A stretch of 23,670 nt of DNA from Rodentolepis nana (Eukaryota > Platyhelminthes > Cestoda > Cyclophyllidea > Hymenolepididae), in contig UZAE01012683.1 of the NCBI GenBank assembly GCA_900617975.1, positions 10,316 to 33,985 on the forward strand. Reading direction: 5' to 3'. Below the pieces are notes generated by a model. That model made no database searches. It was given only the letters and a program-made list of their open reading frames with translations, and had not been told where the DNA came from. Positions 1 to 9,199 of the stretch are shown in pieces (within the stretch, counting starts at the first letter, position 1; the number at the start of each line of letters is the position of its first letter). Both the position numbers and the translations under genes were made by a program.

Positions 1-3000
1 AAATCCCTTGTTGGCCTATTTTTGCTAGTAGCTATTTAACTGCCTATGTGCAGAACATAAATAACGAGGTAATGGAAATCGAGATACCCGAGCAATAATA
101 TGCGCAGTTGATTAAGCGCCATCTATAACGGATATTCGCACCAACCAAATAACTGCTTCATTGTTTCAATTTACCGGATTCAAAATATTTTATGTCCTCA
201 AAAGTTAGATAGAAAATTTGCCTGATTTGTCATGCTTAAGGCAGATAGCTAGTTGATTATGTCTGTACATGATCATTACTTAAAAGCTTTAAGCAAATTA
301 ATGCTTATTAAATTTGCGCTTTCACAATTGTAAAAGACTAAGACCTAAGTTGATGAATTATCCCTAACAGACTGAATGAAGACAATGGTCGGAAAACATT
401 TTTTCGGAAACCCCAAGCAATTCTTTCAGGCTATCATCCTCCTTCTGTTCAGTTGTCTATTCAACTGACAATGAAATATTGTTTGCAACAAATTGTGCGC
501 CAAAAATAAACATTTTCCCTTGGAGCATTTCCATTGCGAATGCCTCTGAACGATCATTAGTAATTATAAAATTGTCAGAACTAAACCTTATTATTTTCTG
601 CCACTATGGAGTGATAAGATAGAATAAGCTGGGAATTTACCTATTCAGACTGAATAAAATATCAGTGAAATTAAAAATCTTGAATACTAATTCCTCCTTT
701 TTGATGATTTAATATTTTTATAGTTTGCGTATATTATTATAACCTTAGGTAAATATAATTTTTTAAGTTGAATTTTACAGTAAGAAAGGACATTTTTAAA
801 GTTGGAGCTAATCGGATCCTTGAGGGCTAGAGAAAAATTGTTTGAATTAAAAGCATTTATTGAAATGTGCTTGATGGTAAAATATTTAGGCCTATCATTA
901 ATGTTAGACGTCTCACCTTTTCAACGTGATAAGGCATGAATAGAGAGGCATTGAACCAATCGATGAGTGGTAGCTGACCACAATATACGGTGGTCTTCCG
1001 TGGTCTAAGCTATGGTGCTAATGACGATTTTGTGGGTTTCTTTTCACATCTATGACCTGGAATTGGTAGGCAATCATCGTACCACTTTCTATGCACATCA
1101 AAGCGTTGATTCGCTATCCTCTTAGAGAATTTTTAGTTGATATACTAAGGCTGCCATAGTAATAGAGGATCGATTAGTTTGTTGCTTCACTTCTACTTAC
1201 TCCAAATTATAACATGATGTGAGTTGTATTTGTTGGTCAAAATAATGGCGAATACCTGGATAATCAAGTCAACTCTGTACAGTCTGATTCTGCATACCCG
1301 CTCCCCCACAAACATTAGCCATTTCTGTTTGTATCTCCTCTTCTTACCTTAGATACGAAACGCTCAATTGAAATTTTACTGATGAGAGGTGAAATAACGA
1401 TATCAGTTTTGAGGTCAATAGTTAAACGCAGTTTAGGACGCAGTTAGGACTTCTTGTTCACAATAACCCAAATCTTTGGAACGTTTGAAAGCATTTGATT
1501 TTGAACTTACCTTTCAATGGAACTGGTTAAAAAATACGATAGATTACCATTGTCGATGTCTGGGCACAACCTCTATAGTTCCATTTCATCTAATTTTAGT
1601 ATGAAAATATATACCTGTAAAGACAAGGTTCATGAAATTGAAAACTGGTGACGTTCCATTTAAGAGTAATGCTGCTTACAATTTGTCTAAGATGGGGGAA
1701 TTTTCGTCATATTTTCTTAATTAATGACAAGCTAGTTGATTACGTCATATTTGCGTCAAAATTTGACCTATGGAATGGTCTTTAATGTGACGTTTTTTAG
1801 CAGACCAAAGTGATTTTAAATTTATACTTGAAGTTTATTTTGCTAACTTCAGAACTTAAAATATTTCAGGAGTTTGTTTATTAAGTTAACTCATTTTCTT
1901 TCTGCGGATGGTTAGGTAATAACAATAAATACTAGTCACTTTAATCTATCATGTTTGAAACATTCGAGGTTGTATCATCTGAAACCACTGGATTGACAAT
2001 GGAGTACTAACTTCACCTCTCACACTTGCTTAAATTTAACATCAGTACGATCGAAAAACTAATTTATATTGGTTTTAAAATCTTTTGCAATTTGAAAATT
2101 TGTAATCATTTCAACAGAAAAGATAATGAAGAAATGATCCACTGTTGTCAATGTTTATTAAAAATCGAACTTTGCTGAAATTTTCATCAGAATCGACTGT
2201 ATGTATCTTGATTAGCATGTGAGCTTTATGTGTTTGGTCAATTTATACGTGTTAAGTCTCGCAAACCCCAAGACCTGTATCAACTTTCAGCCACATAAAT
2301 AAATTTTGACTGAGCACATAAGTATACATCTATTGAATTTGAAATTCAACCTAATCATTGAAGACTATGGCTATCAAATGCAGGTGCTGAATCTCCGAAT
2401 AAAATTACAAGAGCTCGACTGAAATTTCATCCTGAACTTGCATTAGGTAGATAGAATAATAATGAAATGGAAAATATGCACCAGCGAAGGAATTCTTGAT
2501 CGGCTTTGCACATAACAACACCTATTGTTCAACACAAACAAAATGACTTTTATTACATATACATTCCAATGATTCTAGACTTTGATAAGAGAACATATGT
2601 TTCATTTGTTTTGGCTAAAAATAACCGTGAATTAGACATTTCTTGTATTCTTTCTGAATAGAAGATTATAAATTCTTAAATCTAACCTTTAACAAATGTT
2701 TGTCTTATTTACTGCTAATGGAACAGTAGTTCAAATTGAATTTCATAGAAAGTTCCTTCTAACTTCACGCAACAGCCACATGGAAACGTAATGGAAAATA
2801 CATTGGAGTATAAATCAAATATTTCAAAATCATCTCACGATAAAGGATCCACAGAGGGGGTTATGTCCTTAGGAGTCTATTTATCGAGCAGGGAGAGAAT
2901 GATCGGAATCCACAAACTTAAACCAATTGCGTGTAAAGAAGTGTTTTACTTAAAGAATACGTGTTGATATAAATTATTGACTAATGCCATATGACAGCCA

Positions 3001-3338
3001 TATCAGGGAGTGAATGATTGGCTTCGATACTGATAATTAAAGCTGTGCACAAAGTCACTCGCTTTCCGGCAGTAACAGCGCTATGGGAATTATAAATAAA
3101 TGCGCAGATACACCAGGTATTTTGCTATGACTTCTCGCTGCCTGTTGATAAAAAATCACCACCAAGTGAAAAGGATCTAACTTTCAATGAGACAGATTTT
3201 CTCGTATATTTGAGCAATATTTGGAGGTTTCGTTTGTAATTCGATATATAGAGAGTGATAGTAATATTATCGGCTTGGAAAATACTGTACTCAGTATTGG
3301 TTTATCCTTATAATATAGTCACATTCACGATTCAGCCG
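1..3338. other. Intergenic AT-rich DNA, no gene found
   Basis: No reading frame of useful length, no convincing exon with paired splice sites and no recognisable RNA gene is visible here on either strand. The sequence is uniformly AT-rich with frequent stops. A short inverted motif (gaccac / gtggtc near 976-995) is the only local structure I noted and it is probably chance. Confidence 0.6.
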
Positions 3339-3349
3339 GAGTAAATACT
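3339..3349. repeat. Left target-site duplication of SINE-like copy 1
   Basis: The 11-mer gagtaaatact directly precedes the repeat, and gagtaaaaact (3823-3833) directly follows it: 10 of 11 positions agree. A short flanking direct repeat at exactly the two element ends is the footprint of target-primed insertion. Confidence 0.6.
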
Positions 3350-3822
3350 TTATTTATTTATATCAAATGGCAGGCGTTTTGATAGTTATCATTAGCCCTT
3401 TAGTTGACTTCAGGCTTCACAGGGGGGGAGGAACATCAAAGTGAAAAAAGTCGAGAGGAGGGGGAGGGGGACGGAAAAGTGCTACAAAGATGCAAAAGAG
3501 ACAGACACAAAGGTAGAAAAAAGGACAAAAGAGTGTTTAAAAGATGTAAAAGAGACAGACACAAAGGTAGAAAAAAGGTAGTGAGTACTGTGAAAATAGT
3601 CAAATATGGCATAGAGTGAAGTGCTACAAAGATGCAAAAGAGACAGACACAAAGGTAGAAAAAAGGTGAAGTGAGTAATGTGGAAGTCGTCGAATATGAC
3701 ATACAGTGGTGTGATTGTAGTTTGAAGTCAGAAGTCAACTGCCAGTTAATAGACTTTTCTGCCATATGAGTATACGTTGCCCAGGGTGCACCACGTGGAG
3801 GTAAGTCTATCGCACACCCTCA
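3350..3822 (-). mobile_element. SINE-like retroposon, copy 1 (longest, 473 bp)
   Basis: The A-rich end (ttatttatttat on the + strand, so aaataaataaa on the minus strand) lies at 3350 and the conserved head at 3822, so I orient the element on the minus strand. It shares with copies 2, 4 and 5 a tail block (3365-3420, including ggcaggcgttttgatagtta), a purine-rich core with agagacagacacaaagg, and a head block (3754-3819, including gagtatacgttgcccagg). It is longer than copies 4 and 5 because the core is amplified at 3479-3670. No coding capacity is convincing: the frames open here are low-complexity shadows of the repeated core. It is flanked by an imperfect 11-bp duplication. I do not recognise the family. 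Confidence 0.8.
3479..3670 (-). repeat. Amplified core units inside SINE-like copy 1
   Basis: A unit of about 45 bp containing agagacagacacaaaggtag followed by an A run and gg occurs three times. The acagacacaa landmarks are at 3501, 3555 and 3643, so the spacings are 54 and 88 bp. The first and third units are also preceded by the same gtgctacaaagatgcaaa string. The other copies have one or two such units, so this core is the variable part of the family. Confidence 0.8.
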
Positions 3823-3882
3823 GAGTAAAAACTGTTATGTCGAGAAAGGCCAACTAATGGATTATTTTAATTGAACTTTATA

Positions 3883-4198
3883 TGTGCGATAGACTTACCT
3901 CCACATAGCGTACCCTGGGCAACACATAATCATACAGCAAAATGTCTATAATCCGACAGTTCACTCCTGACATCAAATTACCATGACCCCACTGTGTGTC
4001 ATATTCGACCACTTCCACAATACTCAACTTACCTTTTCTCTGCCTTTGTGTCTGCCCGTCACTTTTACATCTGTGAATCACTCTTCTGTTCCCCCTATCG
4101 ATTTTTTTCACTTTGATGTCCCCCCCCCTCTGTAAAGCCCGATGTCAGCTAAAGGGCTAATAGTAGCTATCAAAACACCTGCAATTCGAAATAAATAC
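3883..4198 (+). mobile_element. SINE-like retroposon, copy 2, inverted relative to copy 1
   Basis: This copy reads head to tail on the + strand. The head starts at tgtgcgatagacttacctcc, the core has ctttgtgtctgcccgtc, the tail block has aaagggctaatagtagct, and the A-rich tail gaaataaata ends near 4198. It lacks the first few head bases seen in copies 4 and 5 and is clearly diverged. It has about 130 bp between head and core like copy 4, but only one core unit. I could not find a flanking duplication. Its head faces that of copy 1 across about 60 bp. Confidence 0.75.
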
Positions 4199-4721
4199 AT
4201 ATTCTATGTATCATGAATAGAGATTCAACCAAAAACAGCAGACAAATTGAAAACTTTGAGAAAGGTATGATTGATATACATTTTATTGGTCTCCCTCTAA
4301 CATGCTTCAATCATTATTAGCCAATTAACTCTCTTCTCCATTTCAGGATTAATGATTGTTATTGCTAAAATTTATTAAACCTCTTGTATGTGCATAAATC
4401 TACTTCCCATCTTGCTAGGGTCGACTTTTTACCTATAACGGGCACCATAATCACTACAATCATCATTTCTAGGGGAAAAAAGCAAACTTACATTCATATA
4501 ACTAATTTTATGAAAGTCCTACGTCTAATGCAATTTCGTATCCATATGCCTATGATTGTTTAGATCTTCCACTTATTCATCCCTATTAAACGAATTACAG
4601 GTACTGACTTCTAAACCCTTTTTTAAATCAAATAAAATTTTCTATTTATTTGCATAGTGATGTTTCTTTTCAGTTGGTAAAACCACTATCCTCTCAAACT
4701 GTAAGCTTGGGTAATAATTTA
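4199..4721. other. Intergenic AT-rich DNA, nothing recognised
   Basis: There are no open frames of note, no paired splice signals and no match to the repeat family of this window. The stretch is flanked by SINE-like copy 2 and a tRNA-like relic. Confidence 0.5.
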
Positions 4722-4796
4722 TGTGCTCAGACGTAGTGGTAAGAGTACATCAGATTCGTAAATCAGTGGGATTGTAAGACTTGAATACTCACACTT
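4722..4796 (+). repeat. Degenerate tRNA-Thr-like sequence, probable tRNA-derived SINE head
   Basis: The segment reads like a worn tRNA: a D-arm and A-box-like stretch (gctcagacgtagtggtaaga), an anticodon-loop-like ttcgtaaatc with CGT (Thr) in the anticodon position, then a B-box-like gacttgaatact where ggttcgaatcc would be expected. Stem pairing is incomplete and the acceptor arms do not pair, so it is not a working tRNA gene. The following 80 bases (a ggtggatatacgcact stretch and onwards) could be the SINE body. It is unrelated to the other retroposon family here. Confidence 0.4.
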
Positions 4797-4799
4797 TAT

Positions 4800-6054
4800 G
4801 GTGGATATACGCACTATAAATTAGGTGTAGTTATTTACTTAAGAGGACAAATAAGGGCATATATTAAATTGGCTTTATAAACCACTTTCCCCATTGTATT
4901 ATAATCACTAACTGCGGATTATATTTCGAAAAACATGCCTATAAACCTCAATTCGGAATCATATGCAGTTAGCTTAAGCCAATGACCCAATCAATGTGTA
5001 AGCCTATAGGAGATTGAAAAATTGGGTTACATAAATATTTGCTGACTAAACTGAGGTGGACATGGCCGAAAAATTGGACATCAGATTATGTGCAACTCTG
5101 AATTAAGGAATATGAAGGTTATTCCAGCACTTCTGTGTTGAGATTATGCATTCCACTAAGGGAAAACATAGATGCTTTGGAACAAAGGTAACTGTTCGAA
5201 TTGCCATTTATTAAACCTTGGTCACTTTGCACAAGATTTTTTCAACAAATTAGGCGGACAATTCATGAAATTTGAGTCGTGACTTACACATCTGATAAAT
5301 GATAACTAAGCCCCTCTTTTGCCCTCCACGGTTTAAAATTTATTGATTTTATTATTAACCAATTAAAATCGATTTCTTACAGTTAAAAGTTGAGGGGTTT
5401 CGACTTTTAGTATAAAATTTACTAATACGAACTATAAAATCCCTCATTGGAATTCACCTGAAAGAAAACTAAATTTTGAGATAGTAACTATATTGACGTA
5501 GTTGTGAACTGGAGCAATTAAACCACCTGGATAAATGGTCGAAAAATTCTTAGTTCCGTTATCTTAATATTCTTTTGTGTTCTACTTTTTCTTTTTGCTT
5601 CTTTTTTCCTCTTTTTCAACAAAAACAATCACTCAGCTTATATTTTCGCTCAAGCAGGTATATAATTTTGCTGACATATTTCTTATGCGACTTTATTCAG
5701 TGAAATCATGACAAAATTTTTCCACGAATATAAACTGTCAGAACACAAAAGCACGAACCAAAGGATGCAAACGATTGCCAAAATAACAGAAGAGTTAATC
5801 GTGACACCTCAATCGAGTCTTCATACACCTTTATCCCTGTTATGATCAGTAGAAAAATTACATTTTTGCTATTATTTAAGATTCCTCAAAAAATATTGGA
5901 TAATTGGCAACTGAAATCACTTTCAATGTAGGTTTTGTCTTCCCACCCAAATGGAGAGTACAAAGAGTTGTGACAAAATTCAGATATAAATTGCCCGAAG
6001 GAGAAGCTTCAATTTTTTCTTAAAAGGCATATTTCCTGTCCACTCCCTTCAAAA
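4800..6054. other. Intergenic DNA with a pyrimidine-rich tract
   Basis: I see no gene here. The only notable composition is a T/C-rich stretch at about 5577-5620 (ttctttttgcttcttttttc). It resembles a polypyrimidine tract, but no open exon follows it. Confidence 0.5.
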
Positions 6055-6136
6055 TTTATTTATTTATTATTTTTTTGCCATATGAGTATGCGTTGCCTGG
6101 GGTGCACCATGTGAAGGTAAATCTATCGTAAACCCC
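6055..6136 (-). mobile_element. SINE-like retroposon, copy 3, internally deleted remnant
   Basis: Only the two ends of the family are present. The A/T tail (atttatttatttatta on +) is joined by a T run straight to the head block (gccatatgagtatgcgttgc, ggtgcaccatgtg, gtaaatctatcg, aacccc). The whole core and the conserved tail block are missing. No flanking duplication is visible. It is either an internally deleted copy or a 5' fragment that was re-tailed. Confidence 0.65.
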
Positions 6137-6422
6137 TGGTTTGCTACTATAATCGATACAATTAGTGCCTGATTGGCTTCCATAATTGCCGACAGCAACC
6201 GAAATCTCCAATGTTTGATGATGCCTGTGAGATTCAACGCACGGATGAATTATAAGTTATGAGTTAGTTTTCAGTTGCAAAAGGTGAAATGACTAACCAC
6301 ACTAACAGCAACCGATTTTCTCTCTCATGTATTTATGCTCTGTCAAGAGGTATTGACTTACAAAGCAACTTATAAGGTTGCAAAGAATGTGTTTAATTGT
6401 GCTTGTCCTCTAAATTCCTTAG

Positions 6423-6627
6423 GCTATTCAAAAGGAAGGGATTTTCAATACTCATCGTTACTGAGGAGCACAACAATGCTGAGTGCTTAATGAGAAACGC
6501 ACACGCTATTGCCCTTAGCTCAACTCTTAACTGCACTATACTTTCTAAAAATAGCTCTAACAGTGAAAATATTAAGGACTATGAGATACCAATAGTTATT
6601 TCAGCTGTTAATTGCTCATCGTGTTAA
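6423..6627 (+). CDS. Possible terminal exon of an unknown gene (doubtful)
   Basis: After an acceptor-like, pyrimidine-rich cttgtcctctaaattccttag, a frame stays open for 68 codons to a TAA at 6625-6627. It would enter by a phase-2 intron. The peptide is mixed and not low-complexity (for example GFSILIVTEEHNNAECLM near its start and YEIPIVISAVNCSSC at its end), with several Cys and Asn. There is no ATG near the start and no upstream partner exon that I can find, and the phase does not fit the all-phase-0 gene downstream. It may be chance or a gene relic. No family recognised. Confidence 0.15.
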
Positions 6628-6711
6628 GATCTACCCACAAATTTTAGCTTCTTTTATTCCAACATCTTCCACCTGTCAGCATCGTAAGTTGAAAAGGGCT
6701 TTATTTGTACA

Positions 6712-6723
6712 TCTCCTTTTAAT
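6712..6723. repeat. Left target-site duplication of SINE-like copy 4
   Basis: tctccttttaat precedes the element and tctcctttcaat (7082-7093) follows it, agreeing at 11 of 12 positions. It fixes the ends of copy 4. Confidence 0.65.
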
Positions 6724-7081
6724 TTATTCATTTATTTATATCAAATGTCAGGCGTCTTGATGGTTATCATTAGCCCTTTACCTGACTTCGGGCTTCATAG
6801 GGGGAAGGAACATCAAAGTAACAGAAATTCGAGGGGTGGGGAACAGAAAAGTGATTTATATATTTAAAGAGACAGACATGAAGTGATTTATATATTTAAA
6901 GAGACAGACACAAAGGCAGAGAAAAGGTAGGATGAGTACTGCGGAAGTGGTAGAATATGGCATACAGTTGGGCCATTATAGTTTTAAGCCAGAAGTCAAT
7001 CGCCAGTTAATAGACTTTTTTGCCGTATGAGTATACGTTGCCCAGGGTGCACCACTTGGAGGTAAGTCTATCGCACACCCC
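6724..7081 (-). mobile_element. SINE-like retroposon, copy 4 (358 bp, complete)
   Basis: The A-rich tail end is at 6724 (ttattcatttatttatat on +), followed by the tail block (caggcgtcttgatggttatc, agccctttacctgacttcgg), the core (agagacagacacaaaggcag), an inner block (tagaatatggcatacag, gaagtcaatcgccagttaat) and the head (gagtatacgttgcccagg, ggtaagtctatcgcacaccc) ending at 7081. A 32-bp unit starting gtgatttatatatttaaaga is duplicated in tandem at 6851 and 6883. With its 12-bp flanking duplication this is the best full-length reference copy here. Confidence 0.8.
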
Positions 7082-7093
7082 TCTCCTTTCAAT

Positions 7094-7839
7094 GTAGGTG
7101 CTATGATTAAAACAAAATAAATGCTCTAAGTCTGAGCGGAAACCGTGCTTGGGCAAATCAAGTCGTATGCCGGTATTCATGAACACTACAAGGCCTTGAA
7201 CTTCGGAATATTTGAAAGACTAAAGCATAGCAATGCTAGAAATTACATGTAAATAGCACACGATGATGCTAAATTATTACGTCGTAAAGCAAAAATGTCG
7301 AGTAGTCACACACCCATATAAAACTCAGGAAAGACAAATTGCCCTTAAAAATGGATTTGTTCCTCTGGACATAATTCAACTGTGAAGACCCGGGGATCTT
7401 CGTTTTGCATGCGGCGAACGGGCACAATCAAAGACATACGGCTTTAAAACGAAAGAAATATGCTAATCGAAAACGAAACGGCTATGCTCAACTTATTTCT
7501 TACTTCATAAAAATTCTTAACTGATTTTCTAAATTTGGATTGACGATTTATGGTCTAGTTATCATTAGGGCAGTTCAAGTGAATTTTATTTAAGCAAATT
7601 ATATGGATTTCAGGTAGCAATTATTGACTTGTAACCGCCTAGTGAAGAGGTCATATGAATGGTTTAAAATTAAATCGGTTCATGTGGAAAGTTGCAGTTA
7701 ATTTCTGAGCCCCCGTTAAATAAACAAGTCTACCTATTCCCTGCTCCCACCACTCAATTCATTTAAGTCACCAATCTAACTGGAGTAATCATTAAAAATG
7801 CACCAATAGGAAGCCGGTAGTTGGCTAACTTAGGTTAAG
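7094..7839. other. Intergenic DNA upstream of the gene, nothing firm
   Basis: There is no open frame or repeat I can name. A lone TATA-like cccatataaaactc sits near 7313-7326, but no leader or exon follows at the expected spacing. Any distal control sequence for the gene starting at 8150 would lie here, but none can be read directly. Confidence 0.4.
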
Positions 7840-8149
7840 TTAGTGCAGTGGACAGACCGGAAATGCACACCAGTCTCGTGCTGGAGTGACTAACAGCTAT
7901 TGCGCGTTTTTACTAGTGGTACAGACAGACCTTGAACAGACACACCGTCATCGCACTCACACTGCGAACACGTGATAAAGGTAGAACGCATCTAGCCTTA
8001 AGCGCACATAGCGATATAGAGCGTGGATAGTGGGAAGGCAAAACGCGAGGTGGTAGGTACCTGTGTCAAGCTAGCAAAATCTAGCACAACCCACTTTCGA
8101 CTGATCCAGCAACTGCTTAGCTAAAAGAGAGCGCGTGAGAGAAGGTAAA
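7840..8149 (+). promoter_or_regulatory. Probable promoter and 5' leader of the phase-0 gene
   Basis: This stretch is clearly richer in G+C and CpG than its surroundings (gcgcg, aacgcgagg, gagcgcgtg and many single CpGs). It contains a CACGTG E-box at 7969-7974. From 7890 to 8149 there is no ATG at all, which is what a real 5' leader would show. A Cap-like gcagtg lies near 7845. No TATA box stands at a convincing distance, so a CpG-type, TATA-less start is likely. The transcription start cannot be fixed from sequence. Confidence 0.45.
7863..7889 (+). CDS. Possible short upstream ORF in the leader (8 codons)
   Basis: An ATG at 7863 opens the frame MHTSLVLE and stops at TGA 7887-7889, about 260 bases before the main start. 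It matters only if transcription starts upstream of it. It is the last ATG before the main start codon, so if included in the mRNA it could damp translation of the main frame. Confidence 0.2.
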   Translation: MHTSLVLE

Positions 8150-9199
8150 ATGAGTGATGACCAAAATGACGCTGCTGATAATGGCGGCAAGGGATTGGTC
8201 ACAATTACATCTGAAGATATGCAAGCACTAAGCACTAGTGGTACAAATGTAATTATTTCACCGGATAGTCCCAAAAAGGGCCACCTTTACATATTAAATA
8301 CGACTGTTGCAACGAACGGAGAAATGCAAATTCAACGCACTTTGGTTGAAAAGGGAGAGAAAAACGATTTGGATGATTCGAGCGAGGCCACCGATCCCCA
8401 AGCCCTTGAAGGTAGTGAGGATTCAAAGGGTCATCTGGAAGATGAGAATGGACAGCTGAAAACAATCAAGGAACATAAAAATGAAGTCCAGGAATCTCAG
8501 CCACAGGACATGCCCTCGGAATCTAAACATGAAAATGAGCAAATTAACTCAGACGAGGAGCACAAGGTTGATGTCAAAGAACATATTGATGAAGAGGAAA
8601 CAGATGTGCATGAATCTAGTCCCCAGGTAGCTACGAACGAACACCAAGAAGTAACTGAAGAGCTTGAAACCGAAGATGTAAAGTCTTCTCCTAAAGAAGA
8701 AGGACAGTCAAAATTGAATGAACCCGAACCTGTAAAGGAAGACGCAAGTGAACCAACTGAAATCGCAGATGCATCAGTGGCAGAGTCTGAAGAATTAAAG
8801 GAGGAGGTCAAGGTGGAAGATAAGAAAAAGAAACCAAAGCGAACTATGACCCTTCCAGCTCCTGGTAGTTTAAAGCTTCCATGGCAAAAGAAGCACGTGG
8901 AAGACGATTCAGCAATCTCTAAGCCATTAAAATCCTCTAAGGAACAAAGTGAATCTGAAACTTCTGCAGAGAATGCAAATACATCAAACAAATCCTCGGT
9001 GATAACCGTTTCCCCCTTTTCTGGAGTTATGAAAAACATCAAGAAGAGCTTCAAAATTAAGGTGGGAGGAACTAATAAAGGTGGAGATGAATCAGCACCT
9101 GGAAGAATTCAACAAAAATCTGGAGCTAAACCTTCACTGAGGATTGTTTCTAGTCTTAATATGTCGCCGGCTCCTCAACCCGAGATGTCATCTGAACCA
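8150..9199 (+). CDS. Exon 1 of an unrecognised acidic, disordered protein
   Basis: The frame starts at the ATG at 8150 (A at -3, peptide MSDDQNDAADNGG), the first ATG after a long ATG-free leader. It runs 350 codons to a perfect donor (cca/gtgagt) at phase 0; reading on would add 16 intron codons and a stop. Residues 1-60 are mixed and carry Ser-Pro sites (SPDSPKKG). Residues about 65-223 are very rich in Glu, Asp, Ser and Lys, with no predicted fold. A basic, NLS-like KKKKPKR lies at 225-231, followed by TLPAPGSLKLPWQKK (234-248). A second basic patch, MKNIKKSFKIKV, starts at 294, followed by Ser/Pro-rich sequence. There is no signal peptide or membrane segment. I do not recognise the family. 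A scaffold or cytoskeletal role is only a guess from the motifs. Confidence 0.85.

Noticed and set aside
3436..3765. 109-codon minus-strand frame with Leu/Cys-rich repeats
   Set aside because: It lies wholly inside SINE-like copy 1. The repeated LPLCLSLLHL peptide is just the amplified core read in one frame, and no other copy keeps the frame.
3878..4111. 77-codon minus-strand frame
   Set aside because: It is the antisense of SINE-like copy 2, with no conserved equivalent in the other copies.
8135..8149. Extension of the exon 1 frame upstream to a GTG
   Set aside because: The codon at 8135 is GTG, not ATG. The first ATG with a good context is at 8150.
8497..9054. 185-codon minus-strand frame opposite exon 1
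   Set aside because: It is Ser-rich shadow coding produced by the Glu/Asp/Lys-rich exon on the other strand.
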